DNA of 64,000 nucleotides from Shouchella clausii (GTDB lineage Bacteria > Bacillota > Bacilli > Bacillales > Bacillaceae_D): assembly GCF_001598215.1 (NCBI RefSeq), contig NZ_BCXJ01000002.1, positions 434,001 to 498,000 of the forward strand. Reading direction: 5' to 3'. Positions within the stretch are counted from its first letter, which is position 1. Every line of letters begins with the position of its first letter. A program made the position numbers and the translations under genes. Positions 46,689-54,757 of the stretch are shown one piece after another. The notes under the pieces were generated by a model. The model was given only the letters and a program-made list of their open reading frames with translations. It searched no databases and was not told the DNA's origin.

Positions 46689-49129
46689 CACACGCCTCCT
46701 CCATGTTTAACAGCAATTTTTTTCTTTTCAAACAATAGATTTTGCTTTTCTTCGTTCTCAACAATTTCTGTCCACGGATCTTTGTGCCTAGATAACGCCG
46801 TTTCCATCCGTTCGATTAGCGCTACTCGCTCTATGCTATCGCCGAAAATCACCTTTTTAATCGAGTCAAGCCCGACTCGCTCAATCCAATGGGAAGTCCG
46901 TTCTAAATAGGTGGCTTGTTCCCGGTAATATTGCAAGAATGCACTGATCGTTTCCATTACTTCTGCTTTCGTTTCCACTTTGCAAAGCAGCTCAGCGCTT
47001 CTTAAATCAACGCCTCCATTCCCGCCTACATAGATTTCCCATGCTCCTTCTACGCCCACAATTCCGACATCTTTTATTCCTGATTCCGCACAATTACGCG
47101 GACAAGCGGAAACGGCCATTTTTACTTTGTGGGGCGTATTCAAACCCTCGTATTTTTTCTCAATTTCGATTCCGAGGCTAATCGAGTCCTGTGTGCCAAA
47201 GCGGCAGAAATCTTGACCGACACACGTTTTGACTGTTCGCAATGTTTTGCCATACGCATAGCCAGAGCGCATTCCTAAATCGCGCCATACGTTAGGCAAT
47301 TTTTCTTTTTCCACGCCGAGCAAGTCAATGCGTTGACCGCCGGTGACTTTTAATAAAGGCACATTGTATTTTTCAGCAACGTCAGCGATTTTTCGTAGTT
47401 GTCCTGGATTGGTCACACCGCCGTACATCCGGGGAACCACAGAGAACGTGCCGTCTTTTTGGATATTGGCATGGACTCGTTCATTGACAAACCGTGAATG
47501 AGCATCATCTGTATAATCAAGGGGGCTAATGAGACCTAAATAGTAATTGAGAGCAGGGCGGCACTTTGAACAACCTTCTTCTGACTTCCAGCCAAGCACA
47601 TTCATGACTTCTCGGACATAGGACAATCCCATTTCGCGGATTGAGGCAACAACTGCTTCGTGGGTGAATTCTGTACAGCCGCAAAGAGGTTCTGGTTTCG
47701 CCATTGTGTCCGTCCCGGTCGTAAGTGCCAACAATTCAGCTACTTCCGGCTTGCAGCCACCACAAGACCTTGAAGCATTCGTACATTGCCTAATTTCTGC
47801 TACCGTAGAAAGCCCCTGCTCTTTAATCGCACAGACAATCTCACCTTTGCTTACACCGTTACAGCCGCAAATCGTTTCTTCGTCAGCCATTGCTGCTACT
47901 AGTGATGGACTGCTGTCATTCGACTCAGACGGAAACAGTGCCACTTTATTCATGGTCGAAATGTCTTCACCAGACTGGATGAGGGAAAGAACTCGATTCG
48001 CATCATTGGTGTCGCCAAATAAGACAGCCCCTACAACTTGGTTGTTTTTAACAACTAGCTTTTTGTATACCCCAGCAAATTCGTCATGGATACGAATCGA
48101 TTTCGTCTCGTCTTGATCGCGAAACGCACCTGCTGAAAAGACATTTACCCCTGAAACTTTTAATTTAGTGGAGACGATTGAACCTTTATAGCCGCTGACC
48201 TCGTTGCTCGTATTTGTGCAGATGTGTTCAGCAAGCGCTTTGCCTTGTTCATACAAAGGAGCGACAAGCCCATAAACGATGCCACAATGTTCTGCACATT
48301 CACCAACTGCATATACATCTTTTTCACTTGTTTCCATATGGTCATTGACGACGATTGCTTGATTGACTTCAAGTCCTGATTGCTTAGCCAATTGAACATT
48401 GGGGCGAATGCCAACAGCCATAACAACTAAATCAGCTTTTATACTTGTTTGGTCACTGAAGGAAATGCTCTTGACCCGTTTATGGCCATTGATTTTGACG
48501 GTTTTCTTATTTAAATGAAACTGCATCCCCTGTTGTTCAAGCTCGGCCTTCAACATTTTTCCTGCATCTGAATCCAGTTGCCGGTCCATTAAATGATCGG
48601 CGATATGGATAACATCAACGTCCATCTTTAAGTTCAACAGGCCTCTAGCTGCTTCAAGGCCTAACAGCCCTCCACCAATGACAACCGCTTTTTGATACGA
48701 TTTCGCCGCTTTGATCATTGATTCGCAATCGGCGATGTTGCGAAACGCAATGACACCTTCTTTCTCTGCTCCTGGCAAAGGGAGCATAAATGGCTCGGAG
48801 CCTGTGGCAAAGATTAAACGATCATAGGTACGTTTAATGCCACTGGCGCTCCACACTTCTTTTTTGCGACAATGAACTCGTACGACTGCGTCTCCTGTAA
48901 ACAATTCAATTTGGTTTCTTTCATACCAACCGTAATCGTTTAAGACGATGTCGGTTACGCTTGCATCCCCTTGAAGGACAGACGACAACAATACTCGATT
49001 GTAGTTAGGATGTGGCTCTGCACCGAAAACAGTGAATTGAAAACGGTTAGGCTCTCGTTTAATCATTTCTTCGAGTGTGCGGATGCCCGCCATGCCATTG
49101 CCAATTAGAACAACCTTTTCTTTATTCAC
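46688..49129 (-). CDS. nirB: NADH-dependent assimilatory nitrite reductase, large subunit
   Basis: An 813-residue siroheme/FAD enzyme. FAD: VVLIGNGMAGIRTLEEM; NAD: AVVIGGGLLGLEAARGL; BFD [2Fe-2S]: CGCNGVSKGEI and SRSCGGCKPEV. The siroheme-[4Fe-4S] ligands are present: CVGQDFC (C-x5-C) and SACPRNCAESG (C-x3-C). It reduces nitrite to ammonium with six electrons. GTG start at 49129, GGAG upstream. It is the nasD equivalent, just after the siroheme-pathway gene. Confidence 0.96.
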   Translation of the reverse strand: MNKEKVVLIGNGMAGIRTLEEMIKREPNRFQFTVFGAEPHPNYNRVLLSSVLQGDASVTDIVLNDYGWYERNQIELFTGDAVVRVHCRKKEVWSASGIKRTYDRLIFATGSEPFMLPLPGAEKEGVIAFRNIADCESMIKAAKSYQKAVVIGGGLLGLEAARGLLNLKMDVDVIHIADHLMDRQLDSDAGKMLKAELEQQGMQFHLNKKTVKINGHKRVKSISFSDQTSIKADLVVMAVGIRPNVQLAKQSGLEVNQAIVVNDHMETSEKDVYAVGECAEHCGIVYGLVAPLYEQGKALAEHICTNTSNEVSGYKGSIVSTKLKVSGVNVFSAGAFRDQDETKSIRIHDEFAGVYKKLVVKNNQVVGAVLFGDTNDANRVLSLIQSGEDISTMNKVALFPSESNDSSPSLVAAMADEETICGCNGVSKGEIVCAIKEQGLSTVAEIRQCTNASRSCGGCKPEVAELLALTTGTDTMAKPEPLCGCTEFTHEAVVASIREMGLSYVREVMNVLGWKSEEGCSKCRPALNYYLGLISPLDYTDDAHSRFVNERVHANIQKDGTFSVVPRMYGGVTNPGQLRKIADVAEKYNVPLLKVTGGQRIDLLGVEKEKLPNVWRDLGMRSGYAYGKTLRTVKTCVGQDFCRFGTQDSISLGIEIEKKYEGLNTPHKVKMAVSACPRNCAESGIKDVGIVGVEGAWEIYVGGNGGVDLRSAELLCKVETKAEVMETISAFLQYYREQATYLERTSHWIERVGLDSIKKVIFGDSIERVALIERMETALSRHKDPWTEIVENEEKQNLLFEKKKIAVKHGGGV

Positions 49130-49168
49130 ATTTCAAAACTCCTTTTTTAAAAAATCCAATTACCTCGT

Positions 49169-50542
49169 TTAAGACATTGTCTGATCGAGTGGTTGATGGT
49201 GCAAAACGACAGAAGCGTTCATAGAAAGGGACTTAGCATAGGCTTGAACTTGATCGCTCGTCGTTAAAATAGGCAATGCAGCTTCATTTGCACATTCTGC
49301 CAATACGAGTCGTAAATCGTCAATTTCTTGCTCCGTTTCACAAAAGGCGTGTGTTAAGTGGCCTTCTTCTAGCAGGCGGCGAATCGCAACTGTTATTTTT
49401 TGTGGTAAAAATCGGCTGTTAATTGCATCTGTACCCATTACGACCGACGAAAGGTTTGTTTTTTTTGAATAAATCACCAATTGCAAACCGAGTGAGCGAG
49501 CAATTTGTTCTACCTCCTGCGTTCCCGCCATCAGTTGCCCCTGTACAGAACGAATATCATAGCCTTTCTCGCCAAGCTTTGCTAAAAACGCCAACAACAC
49601 CTCCTTGGCAAAAAACAGGACTGCTTGATTTTTGCTAGCTTGAAGAGCGGCAGCGATGTCCGTATCAGTAACGACTTTCCCCTTGTTTTGTTGGAGGGGA
49701 GCCGCAAAGACATCCGCCCCTTGCGCCCGCAGCGCTTCCGTTACTTCAGTCTTTCCTCTAAGCGATAAGATGCCCATGCCCGAAAGGGGCTGGTGCTCAA
49801 ACCATGATACGGCCTCACGGACAGCGACAACATCGCCGATTAAAATAACAGCAGGATTCGCCAAATTAGCGCTAGCGACATTGGCCACAATTGTTGCAAG
49901 TGTTCCTTCGACGGACCGCTGTCGACTGTATGTACCCCACTCGACAATAAGCACAGGCGTAACGGCTGGCTTTCCATGTTTCATTAACTGGTCAACAATG
50001 ACAGCTAATTGTTTCATGCCCATATAAATCATTAGCGTGTCAACCGATTGAGCAAGCGCTTGCCAATTAAGGTTTTCCTGTTTTCCATCTCTGTCTCCAT
50101 GGGCAGTCACGACTGCAAACGAACTGGAAAACGTTCTATGGGTTGCCGGCACACCTGCATAAATAGAAGCGGCTGTACCCGCTGTCACACCAGGGACAAT
50201 TTCAAATGGAATGTGATGGGCTTTTAAATAGGCAGCTTCCTCTCCTACTCTGCCGAACACGGCAGGATCGCCCCCTTTTAAGCGAACAACCGTTTTTCCT
50301 TTTTTCGCGTGGACAAGCATTTCTGTTTGGATATCTCCTTGGCGCAACACATGTTTACACGGCTGCTTGCCTGCATACACCAACTTGGCATGATCGCTAA
50401 CTTCCATGATGAGCGCCGGATTGACAAGCCTGTCAAAAATCACAACGTCTGCTTGCTGTAATATCTTTCGTGCTTTAACAGTCAACAGTTCGGCGTCTCC
50501 AGGTCCTGCACCGACGAGGTACACTTTTCCTTGTATGGACAT
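49169..50542 (-). CDS. sumT: Uroporphyrinogen-III C-methyltransferase fused to a HemD-like domain
   Basis: A 457-residue protein. Residues 1-245 are a SUMT/CobA methyltransferase (VYLVGAGPGDAELLTVKA; VVRLKGGDPAVFGRVGEEA; VPGVTAGTAASIYAGVPATHR), which makes precorrin-2 for siroheme. Residues ~250-457 resemble a uroporphyrinogen-III synthase (HemD) domain, weakly conserved. The same fusion is known as NasF in B. subtilis. It is the first gene of the nas operon and supplies the NirB cofactor. AAAGGAG before the ATG. Confidence 0.92.
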   Translation of the reverse strand: MSIQGKVYLVGAGPGDAELLTVKARKILQQADVVIFDRLVNPALIMEVSDHAKLVYAGKQPCKHVLRQGDIQTEMLVHAKKGKTVVRLKGGDPAVFGRVGEEAAYLKAHHIPFEIVPGVTAGTAASIYAGVPATHRTFSSSFAVVTAHGDRDGKQENLNWQALAQSVDTLMIYMGMKQLAVIVDQLMKHGKPAVTPVLIVEWGTYSRQRSVEGTLATIVANVASANLANPAVILIGDVVAVREAVSWFEHQPLSGMGILSLRGKTEVTEALRAQGADVFAAPLQQNKGKVVTDTDIAAALQASKNQAVLFFAKEVLLAFLAKLGEKGYDIRSVQGQLMAGTQEVEQIARSLGLQLVIYSKKTNLSSVVMGTDAINSRFLPQKITVAIRRLLEEGHLTHAFCETEQEIDDLRLVLAECANEAALPILTTSDQVQAYAKSLSMNASVVLHHQPLDQTMS

Positions 50543-50580
50543 GTATAACTCCTTTTTTAATATCTAAAATGATTTCCCCT

Positions 50581-50586
50581 AGTCTA
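50581..50586 (-). promoter_or_regulatory. Inferred -10 box of the nas operon
   Basis: TAGACT on the minus strand, with a poor -35 (GCCAGT at 17 bases). This fits a promoter that needs an activator at the TnrA box centred 40 bases upstream of the -10. Confidence 0.5.
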
Positions 50587-50615
50587 ACGTGGATCGTTCT
50601 TCCACTGGCACCGAT

Positions 50616-50632
50616 TGTGATATTTTGTGACA
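50616..50632. promoter_or_regulatory. TnrA/GlnR-type nitrogen box
   Basis: TGTGATATTTTGTGACA fits TGTNANAWWWTNTNACA at every defined position. Its centre is near -50 relative to the start inferred from the -10 at 50581-50586, the spacing used by TnrA for activation during nitrogen limitation. Confidence 0.88.
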
Positions 50633-50690
50633 TACTAACGTTCGACAAAAGTCGCGTATCCGATCTGCAATGCCCCCTCTTCTGAATGCA

Positions 50691-50730
50691 AAAAACCGAG
50701 GCTAAGCGATGGCTTAGCCTCGGTTTTTTT
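50691..50730. terminator. Bidirectional terminator
   Basis: CCGAGGCTAAGC (50696-50707), loop GATG, perfect complement (50712-50723), flanked by A5 and T7. It lies after the minus-strand membrane protein gene (stop 50747) and upstream of the nas promoter. Confidence 0.92.
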
Positions 50731-50746
50731 GACTTATTTGCTTACG

Positions 50747-51097
50747 TTAACCTTGAATCTCTGGATTTTTCTGGACTTGAGAACCATTTTTCTTATTGAC
50801 TAAAGCTAAAATTCCAGCAATTAGCAAGAAAATAAATGCTAACGTAAAAAACAACCCATTTAAAAAGAAGCCTGTAACAGAAATAATAATTAATGCAATA
50901 CCACTAATGATTCTTAACTTAGGTGCCCATGATAAAAATCCTAAAGCAATCGCTAAAAAGGATAGCCAAAATACAGAAGAACCGTCGTTTGCCATTGCTT
51001 CTTCTCCAATAACAACCCCACCAGCCGTCACAAGAAAGCCACTAATGATTCCGCAAATTCCTCCGAGAATAGAAAGAACTGCAATCCACGTTTTCAT
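50747..51097 (-). CDS. Small multi-pass membrane protein (DUF4064-like)
   Basis: A 116-residue protein with four hydrophobic segments: about 4-30 (WIAVLSILGGICGIISGFLV), 42-60, 64-82 (GIALIIISVTGFFL) and 84-103. It ends in a polar tail (NKKNGSQVQKNPEIQG). The pattern resembles DUF4064-type Firmicutes proteins; the function is unknown. ATG 51097 has TAGGAGG at 6-7 bases; the longer frame to 51145 adds residues with no ribosome-binding site. Its own transcription unit, ended by the hairpin at 50691-50730. Confidence 0.75.
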   Translation of the reverse strand: MKTWIAVLSILGGICGIISGFLVTAGGVVIGEEAMANDGSSVFWLSFLAIALGFLSWAPKLRIISGIALIIISVTGFFLNGLFFTLAFIFLLIAGILALVNKKNGSQVQKNPEIQG

Positions 51098-51449
51098 TGA
51101 AAACCTCCTAAAGTTAGATAAATATAGTAATAGTTCACGATCCATTTTACATGCATTTTCTTATTTTTTCCATTGTTTATTTAAAATTTTCCATGTTTTT
51201 ATTTATAAAGAGCCAGTCAAATAGGCTTAACAATCCACAAATTGTTTTCCCATCCCGAAAAGCTTTTATCATTAACAACAATTTCCTAGTGCACCCAGAA
51301 GGATAGTGCTAAAAACAAATGATAGCCTCTTTTTGCCGTTCCAAAATAAAACAATTATAATTATTTTGGCTAATTATCCATCTAGGAGAGATGAAGGCTT
51401 TTCTCACCATTACTTAAGTTCTAATTTAGATTCACCACTACCCCGCCCT
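51098..51449. other. AT-rich intergenic stretch without a recognised gene
   Basis: About 350 bases, clearly more AT-rich than the flanking genes, with no ORF of convincing content. It must hold the promoter of the minus-strand membrane gene; none could be assigned with confidence. Confidence 0.5.
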
Positions 51450-51477
51450 TTTACATCATGCTAAAATTCCATATATA
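51450..51477 (+). promoter_or_regulatory. Candidate promoter of the 54-residue ORF
   Basis: TTTACA (51450-51455), a 16-base spacer, TATATA (51472-51477), only 14 bases before the ATG; GGGGAG (51478-51483) lies between. Confidence 0.5.
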
Positions 51478-51490
51478 GGGGAGTGTTTAT

Positions 51491-51655
51491 ATGTATAAAA
51501 TCATTTGCAACAATAACGGCAAACTAAAAGATTTATGTGAATCTAACAGTACAGTCATTAAAACTTTCTGGTGTTACAAAGAAGCGAAGCGCATGGCTGA
51601 GAAATTAAACTCAAATACCACTCCTGACTTTATCTGGACCGTTGTAGAAATTTAA
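51491..51655 (+). CDS. Hypothetical 54-residue protein
   Basis: MYKIICNNNGKLKDLCESN... ending DFIWTVVEI, not recognised. No membrane segment; a mixed alpha/beta pattern with an amphipathic stretch YKEAKRMAEKLN, which resembles short proteins that carry one strand-helix-strand unit. Support for being real: GGGGAG at good spacing, a promoter-like sequence upstream and a strong terminator right after the stop codon. Confidence 0.65.
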   Translation: MYKIICNNNGKLKDLCESNSTVIKTFWCYKEAKRMAEKLNSNTTPDFIWTVVEI

Positions 51656-51695
51656 AAAAAACGAGCATTAGCTCATGCTAATCGCTCGTTTTTTT
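51656..51695 (+). terminator. Terminator of the 54-residue ORF
   Basis: ACGAGCATTAGC-TCAT-GCTAAT(C)GCTCGT with one bulge, followed by T7. Confidence 0.85.
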
Positions 51696-51805
51696 ACGAC
51701 ATAATTCGGTTAACTATTAAGCATATAGGATGAATTGACTTCCTTATTGAAACCAACTTTCTCGTATTTTCGTAAAAACATAGAGAAAATGAGGAGGAAG
51801 AAAAA

Positions 51806-51976
51806 ATGGACAACGAATACGTAGTCGGCTGGGGCACCCTTGCCTTAATTAATGCTGGCCTCGCACAAGGAAAGAACCGAACAGGACTCAATTGGTTCTT
51901 GCTGTCACTGTTGCTAGGCCCGGTGGCCACATTAATTTTGCTTTTTGTCGAAAAGCGCCCGAATCCGAATGATTGA
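51806..51976 (+). CDS. Hypothetical 56-residue small membrane protein
   Basis: MDNEYVVGWGTLALINAGLAQGKNRTGLNWFLLSLLLGPVATLILLFVEKRPNPND. The first half has small residues and a GKNR turn; residues ~28-47 form one transmembrane helix with a charged C-terminus. This layout (AQGKxRxGxxWFxLSLLLGPxAxLIL) resembles short Bacillaceae membrane proteins of unknown role that also occur in phage contexts. GAGGAGG lies 8-9 bases upstream. Its 3' end is repeated in decayed form at 52198-52245. Confidence 0.7.
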   Translation: MDNEYVVGWGTLALINAGLAQGKNRTGLNWFLLSLLLGPVATLILLFVEKRPNPND

Positions 51977-52197
51977 AGTACGGATGTAGGCGTGATCATA
52001 CAAAATTCATTGTGCAATAAAATTGCTTTTAATACCTTAATAATACGCCATACAAAAAGTGCAGCGTACATTCCTGAACTTTCGTTGTATTTTTTTCGAG
52101 TTTAAGCCAAGCTTGCTTTATGTGCAGTAACAAAACAAGTCTTCTTAAACAAAAATTCACTGATTCGTTTCGTTCGTTTGCACGGGTCCATCTGATC

Positions 52198-52245
52198 TGT
52201 AGCCACATTAATTTTGCTTTTTGTAAAAAGCGCCCTAATTCAAAT
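52198..52245 (+). repeat. Decayed partial copy of the 3' end of the 56-residue ORF
   Basis: GTAGCCACATTAATTTTGCT continues into a stretch that parallels 51926-51974 with a few substitutions and a one- or two-base deletion, up to the AATG near the stop. It has no start codon and no upstream part, so it is a pseudogene fragment from a local duplication. The rest of 51977-52314 shows no gene. Confidence 0.75.
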
Positions 52246-52314
52246 GCGGCCCTTCGTTGTTTAGGCATGTTTCCTAGTTTTACATAAACATAAGCGGGAC
52301 TGCTTTAATCATAT

Positions 52315-52343
52315 TTGAGTCCCTTTATAAAATTAGTTATAAT
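52315..52343 (+). promoter_or_regulatory. Probable promoter of the CNNM/CorC gene
   Basis: TTGAGT (52315-52320), a 17-base spacer, TATAAT (52338-52343). The leader is about 120 bases with no recognised riboswitch. The -35 overlaps the 3' arm of a GGGACT...AGTCCC hairpin (52296-52323). Confidence 0.7.
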
Positions 52344-52471
52344 TAATGCTAAGGTTTTTGCTAACTTTGCCCGCATGCCTTTTTCTCCTCATACTTTCAT
52401 CAAAACGCGCTGTAAAGAGGCTGTATGACCACGTTATTGACATTTCTTTATCACTTTAGGAGGGGCGTTCC

Positions 52472-53725
52472 GTGATATTTGCAATTATTGCCTGCTTGTT
52501 TGCTTCGCTTTTCTTCTCTGGAAGTGAGACTGCACTAACTGCGGCGAATAAGATGAAAATTCAATCAAAGGCTTCAAGAGGAGATAAAAACTCACAAAAA
52601 CTACTTTATCTTATCTCAAAACCGGACCAATTTATTACAACTATTTTAATCGGCAATAATATTGCAAATATTCTACTGCCGACACTTGTTACAATGATTG
52701 CGATTGATTACGGTATTAATGTCGCTTTAGCTACGGCTATATTAACTGTCACCATCATTATCCTTGCTGAAGTATTGCCAAAATCAATTGCTGCATCGTT
52801 TCCTGATAAAATCGCATATTTCGTTTCCCCTATTATACGGGCAATGATCATTCTTCTTAAGCCGATTACTTATTTGCTTAATTTGGGAACAGGGGCCCTT
52901 ATCCACTTCCTTTCAAAAAGCCAACCAAAGGAAAAATCGTTTTCAAAAGAAGAGTTGCGAACCATTGTCGACATTGCAAGCGGGGAAGGCACATTTGAAA
53001 AAGAAGAATCTCACAGGATTAAAGGCATTCTTGATTTTCGAAATCTTAATGTAAACGATGCTATAAAAACCCCAAGAATTGAAATAGTCGGCATACAAGA
53101 AAATACACCTTTTGAGGAAGTAAGAGACTTTATTATCCAGAATCGTTACACACGTTATCCTATTTATCGAGAAGATATGGATAGTATCATTGGAATATTC
53201 CATTCGAAATCACTGGCGTCCTGGTCGTTAGAGCCAGATAGACCTCTAACCGATTTTAGCGACATGGAACCACTTGTTGTATTTGAATTTCAGTCAATCG
53301 AATTGGTTTTTAAAAAGATGATGCAAGAACGAAAACATATGGCAATTGTTTATGACGAATATGGAGGAACCGAAGGGCTAATTACACATGAAGATATCAT
53401 TGAAGTAATGATTGGACAAGAAATTGAAGACGAAACGGATTTAGAAAATAATAGCCTCATGGATTTAGTCAATGATAGAGAAATCATCTGCCACGGGAAG
53501 CTTCCTCTCCAAAACCTGAACAATTTTTTTGCTACGGATATTCCTGAGGAAGAAAATAACCTTGCTGGCTATGTGCTAAAACATTTTGGTCGTCTCCCCA
53601 CTGAAGGCGAGCAATTCGAAACAAAAGGATTACTCTTTTCTGTGCTTGAAGTAGATGTAGAGCGCAAGCGCATAGTAAAAGTCCACATTCTCAAGCAGAC
53701 TTCTTCAACGGAAAACCAGTCATGA
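52472..53725 (+). CDS. CNNM/CorC-type transporter with CBS domains (HlyC/CorC family)
   Basis: A 417-residue membrane protein. The N-terminal DUF21/CNNM domain has about four hydrophobic segments (IFAIIACLFASLFFSGSETALTAA contains the family SxSETA motif) and runs to about residue 150. A CBS pair follows (~175-305; TPRIEIVGIQ, YTRYPIYRED, MAIVYDEYGGTEGLITHEDIIE), then a CorC_HlyC domain (~325-405). Members export Mg2+ or protect against high Mg2+ (MpfA in S. aureus, YhdP in Bacillus). GTG start at 52472 with AGGAGGGG upstream. Ion specificity is inferred. Confidence 0.9.
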   Translation: MIFAIIACLFASLFFSGSETALTAANKMKIQSKASRGDKNSQKLLYLISKPDQFITTILIGNNIANILLPTLVTMIAIDYGINVALATAILTVTIIILAEVLPKSIAASFPDKIAYFVSPIIRAMIILLKPITYLLNLGTGALIHFLSKSQPKEKSFSKEELRTIVDIASGEGTFEKEESHRIKGILDFRNLNVNDAIKTPRIEIVGIQENTPFEEVRDFIIQNRYTRYPIYREDMDSIIGIFHSKSLASWSLEPDRPLTDFSDMEPLVVFEFQSIELVFKKMMQERKHMAIVYDEYGGTEGLITHEDIIEVMIGQEIEDETDLENNSLMDLVNDREIICHGKLPLQNLNNFFATDIPEEENNLAGYVLKHFGRLPTEGEQFETKGLLFSVLEVDVERKRIVKVHILKQTSSTENQS

Positions 53726-54011
53726 AATCGGTGTTCAGTTAAAAGGCATGCCTTATTACGAATAGGTATGTCTTTTTATACAATCCCCTTAATTTACTAT
53801 TTTAAGCAAGAAATAGTAAAATGGGTAAACCCCTCTTTCCCCTGCTGCCAACATACCTACATTCCGTACTGGCCATTTATCATTTACAAAAAGGTGTTCA
53901 CCCCACTTCCTCTATAGAAACGCAACCGGACCATCAGCAAAACATTCCTTCGTACAGACACAACCAAGCCCAGTGTTGCATAGATATAACCATTCTTGTG
54001 GAGGTGAGCAT

Positions 54012-54719
54012 ATGTCCGGCATCCTCGCTGCACTCACATATTTTATGAAAGAAGTGTTCGTTTTTGTTTCCTATGTCAAAAACAACGCTTTCCCGCAGCC
54101 ACTAAGCAAAGAAGACGAAAAAAAATACTTAGCCCGGATGGCAGAAGGCGATGCTTCTGCACGGAACATGTTAATTGAACATAATCTTCGCCTTGTTGCC
54201 CATATCGTCAAAAAATTTGAAAACACAAGGGAAGATGTCGAGGATTTAATTTCCATTGGTACGATCGGTTTGATTAAAGCGATTGAAAGTTATTCCGAAG
54301 GCAAGGGAACGAAATTAGCGACGTACGCGGCCCGTTGTATTGAAAATGAAATTCTAATGCATTTGCGGGCTTTGAAAAAAGTAAAAAAGGACGTTTCTTT
54401 GCACGATCCAATTGGCACAGACAAAGAAGGCAATGAAATCACATTGATCGATATTCTCAAGGACGACGGCGATGACATTGTTGATGTCTTGCAGACGGAA
54501 ATGGAAAAAAAGCAAATTTACGAGTACATTCATGTGCTCGATGAACGTGAAAAAGAGGTCATTGTTGGCCGATTCGGTTTGAATATGGAGGAAGAGCGGA
54601 CACAGCGAGAAATTGCGAAAGAATTAAATATCTCCCGCAGCTATGTTTCCCGGATTGAAAAACGAGCGTTAATGAAACTGTTTCATGAGTTTTACAAACA
54701 TAGCCGCGGCCGCAGTTAA
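54012..54719 (+). CDS. sigK: Sporulation sigma factor SigK (pro-sigma-K), uninterrupted
   Basis: A 235-residue sigma-70 family factor for late mother-cell genes. The hydrophobic N-terminal prosequence ([22 protein letters not shown], cleaved by SpoIVFB in the family) is followed by region 2 ([34 protein letters not shown]) and region 4 ([13 protein letters not shown] through [17 protein letters not shown]). In B. subtilis sigK is split by the skin element until it is excised; here it is continuous. GAGGTGA ribosome-binding site. The 53726-54011 leader shows no gene. Confidence 0.96.
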   Translation: MSGILAALTYFMKEVFVFVSYVKNNAFPQPLSKEDEKKYLARMAEGDASARNMLIEHNLRLVAHIVKKFENTREDVEDLISIGTIGLIKAIESYSEGKGTKLATYAARCIENEILMHLRALKKVKKDVSLHDPIGTDKEGNEITLIDILKDDGDDIVDVLQTEMEKKQIYEYIHVLDEREKEVIVGRFGLNMEEERTQREIAKELNISRSYVSRIEKRALMKLFHEFYKHSRGRS

Positions 54720-54723
54720 ATAA

Positions 54724-54757
54724 ACAGAGATGCCTGAATGTCAGGCATCTCTGTTTT
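54724..54757. terminator. Terminator of sigK
   Basis: ACAGAGATGCCTGA-ATG-TCAGGCATCTCTGT, a 14-bp perfect stem, followed by T5. It contains the last codons of the convergent BASS gene. Confidence 0.9.

Noticed and set aside
52344-52471. Mg2+-sensing M-box or other riboswitch before the CNNM/CorC gene
   Set aside because: The leader lacks the conserved M-box core sequences and any terminator-type expression platform.
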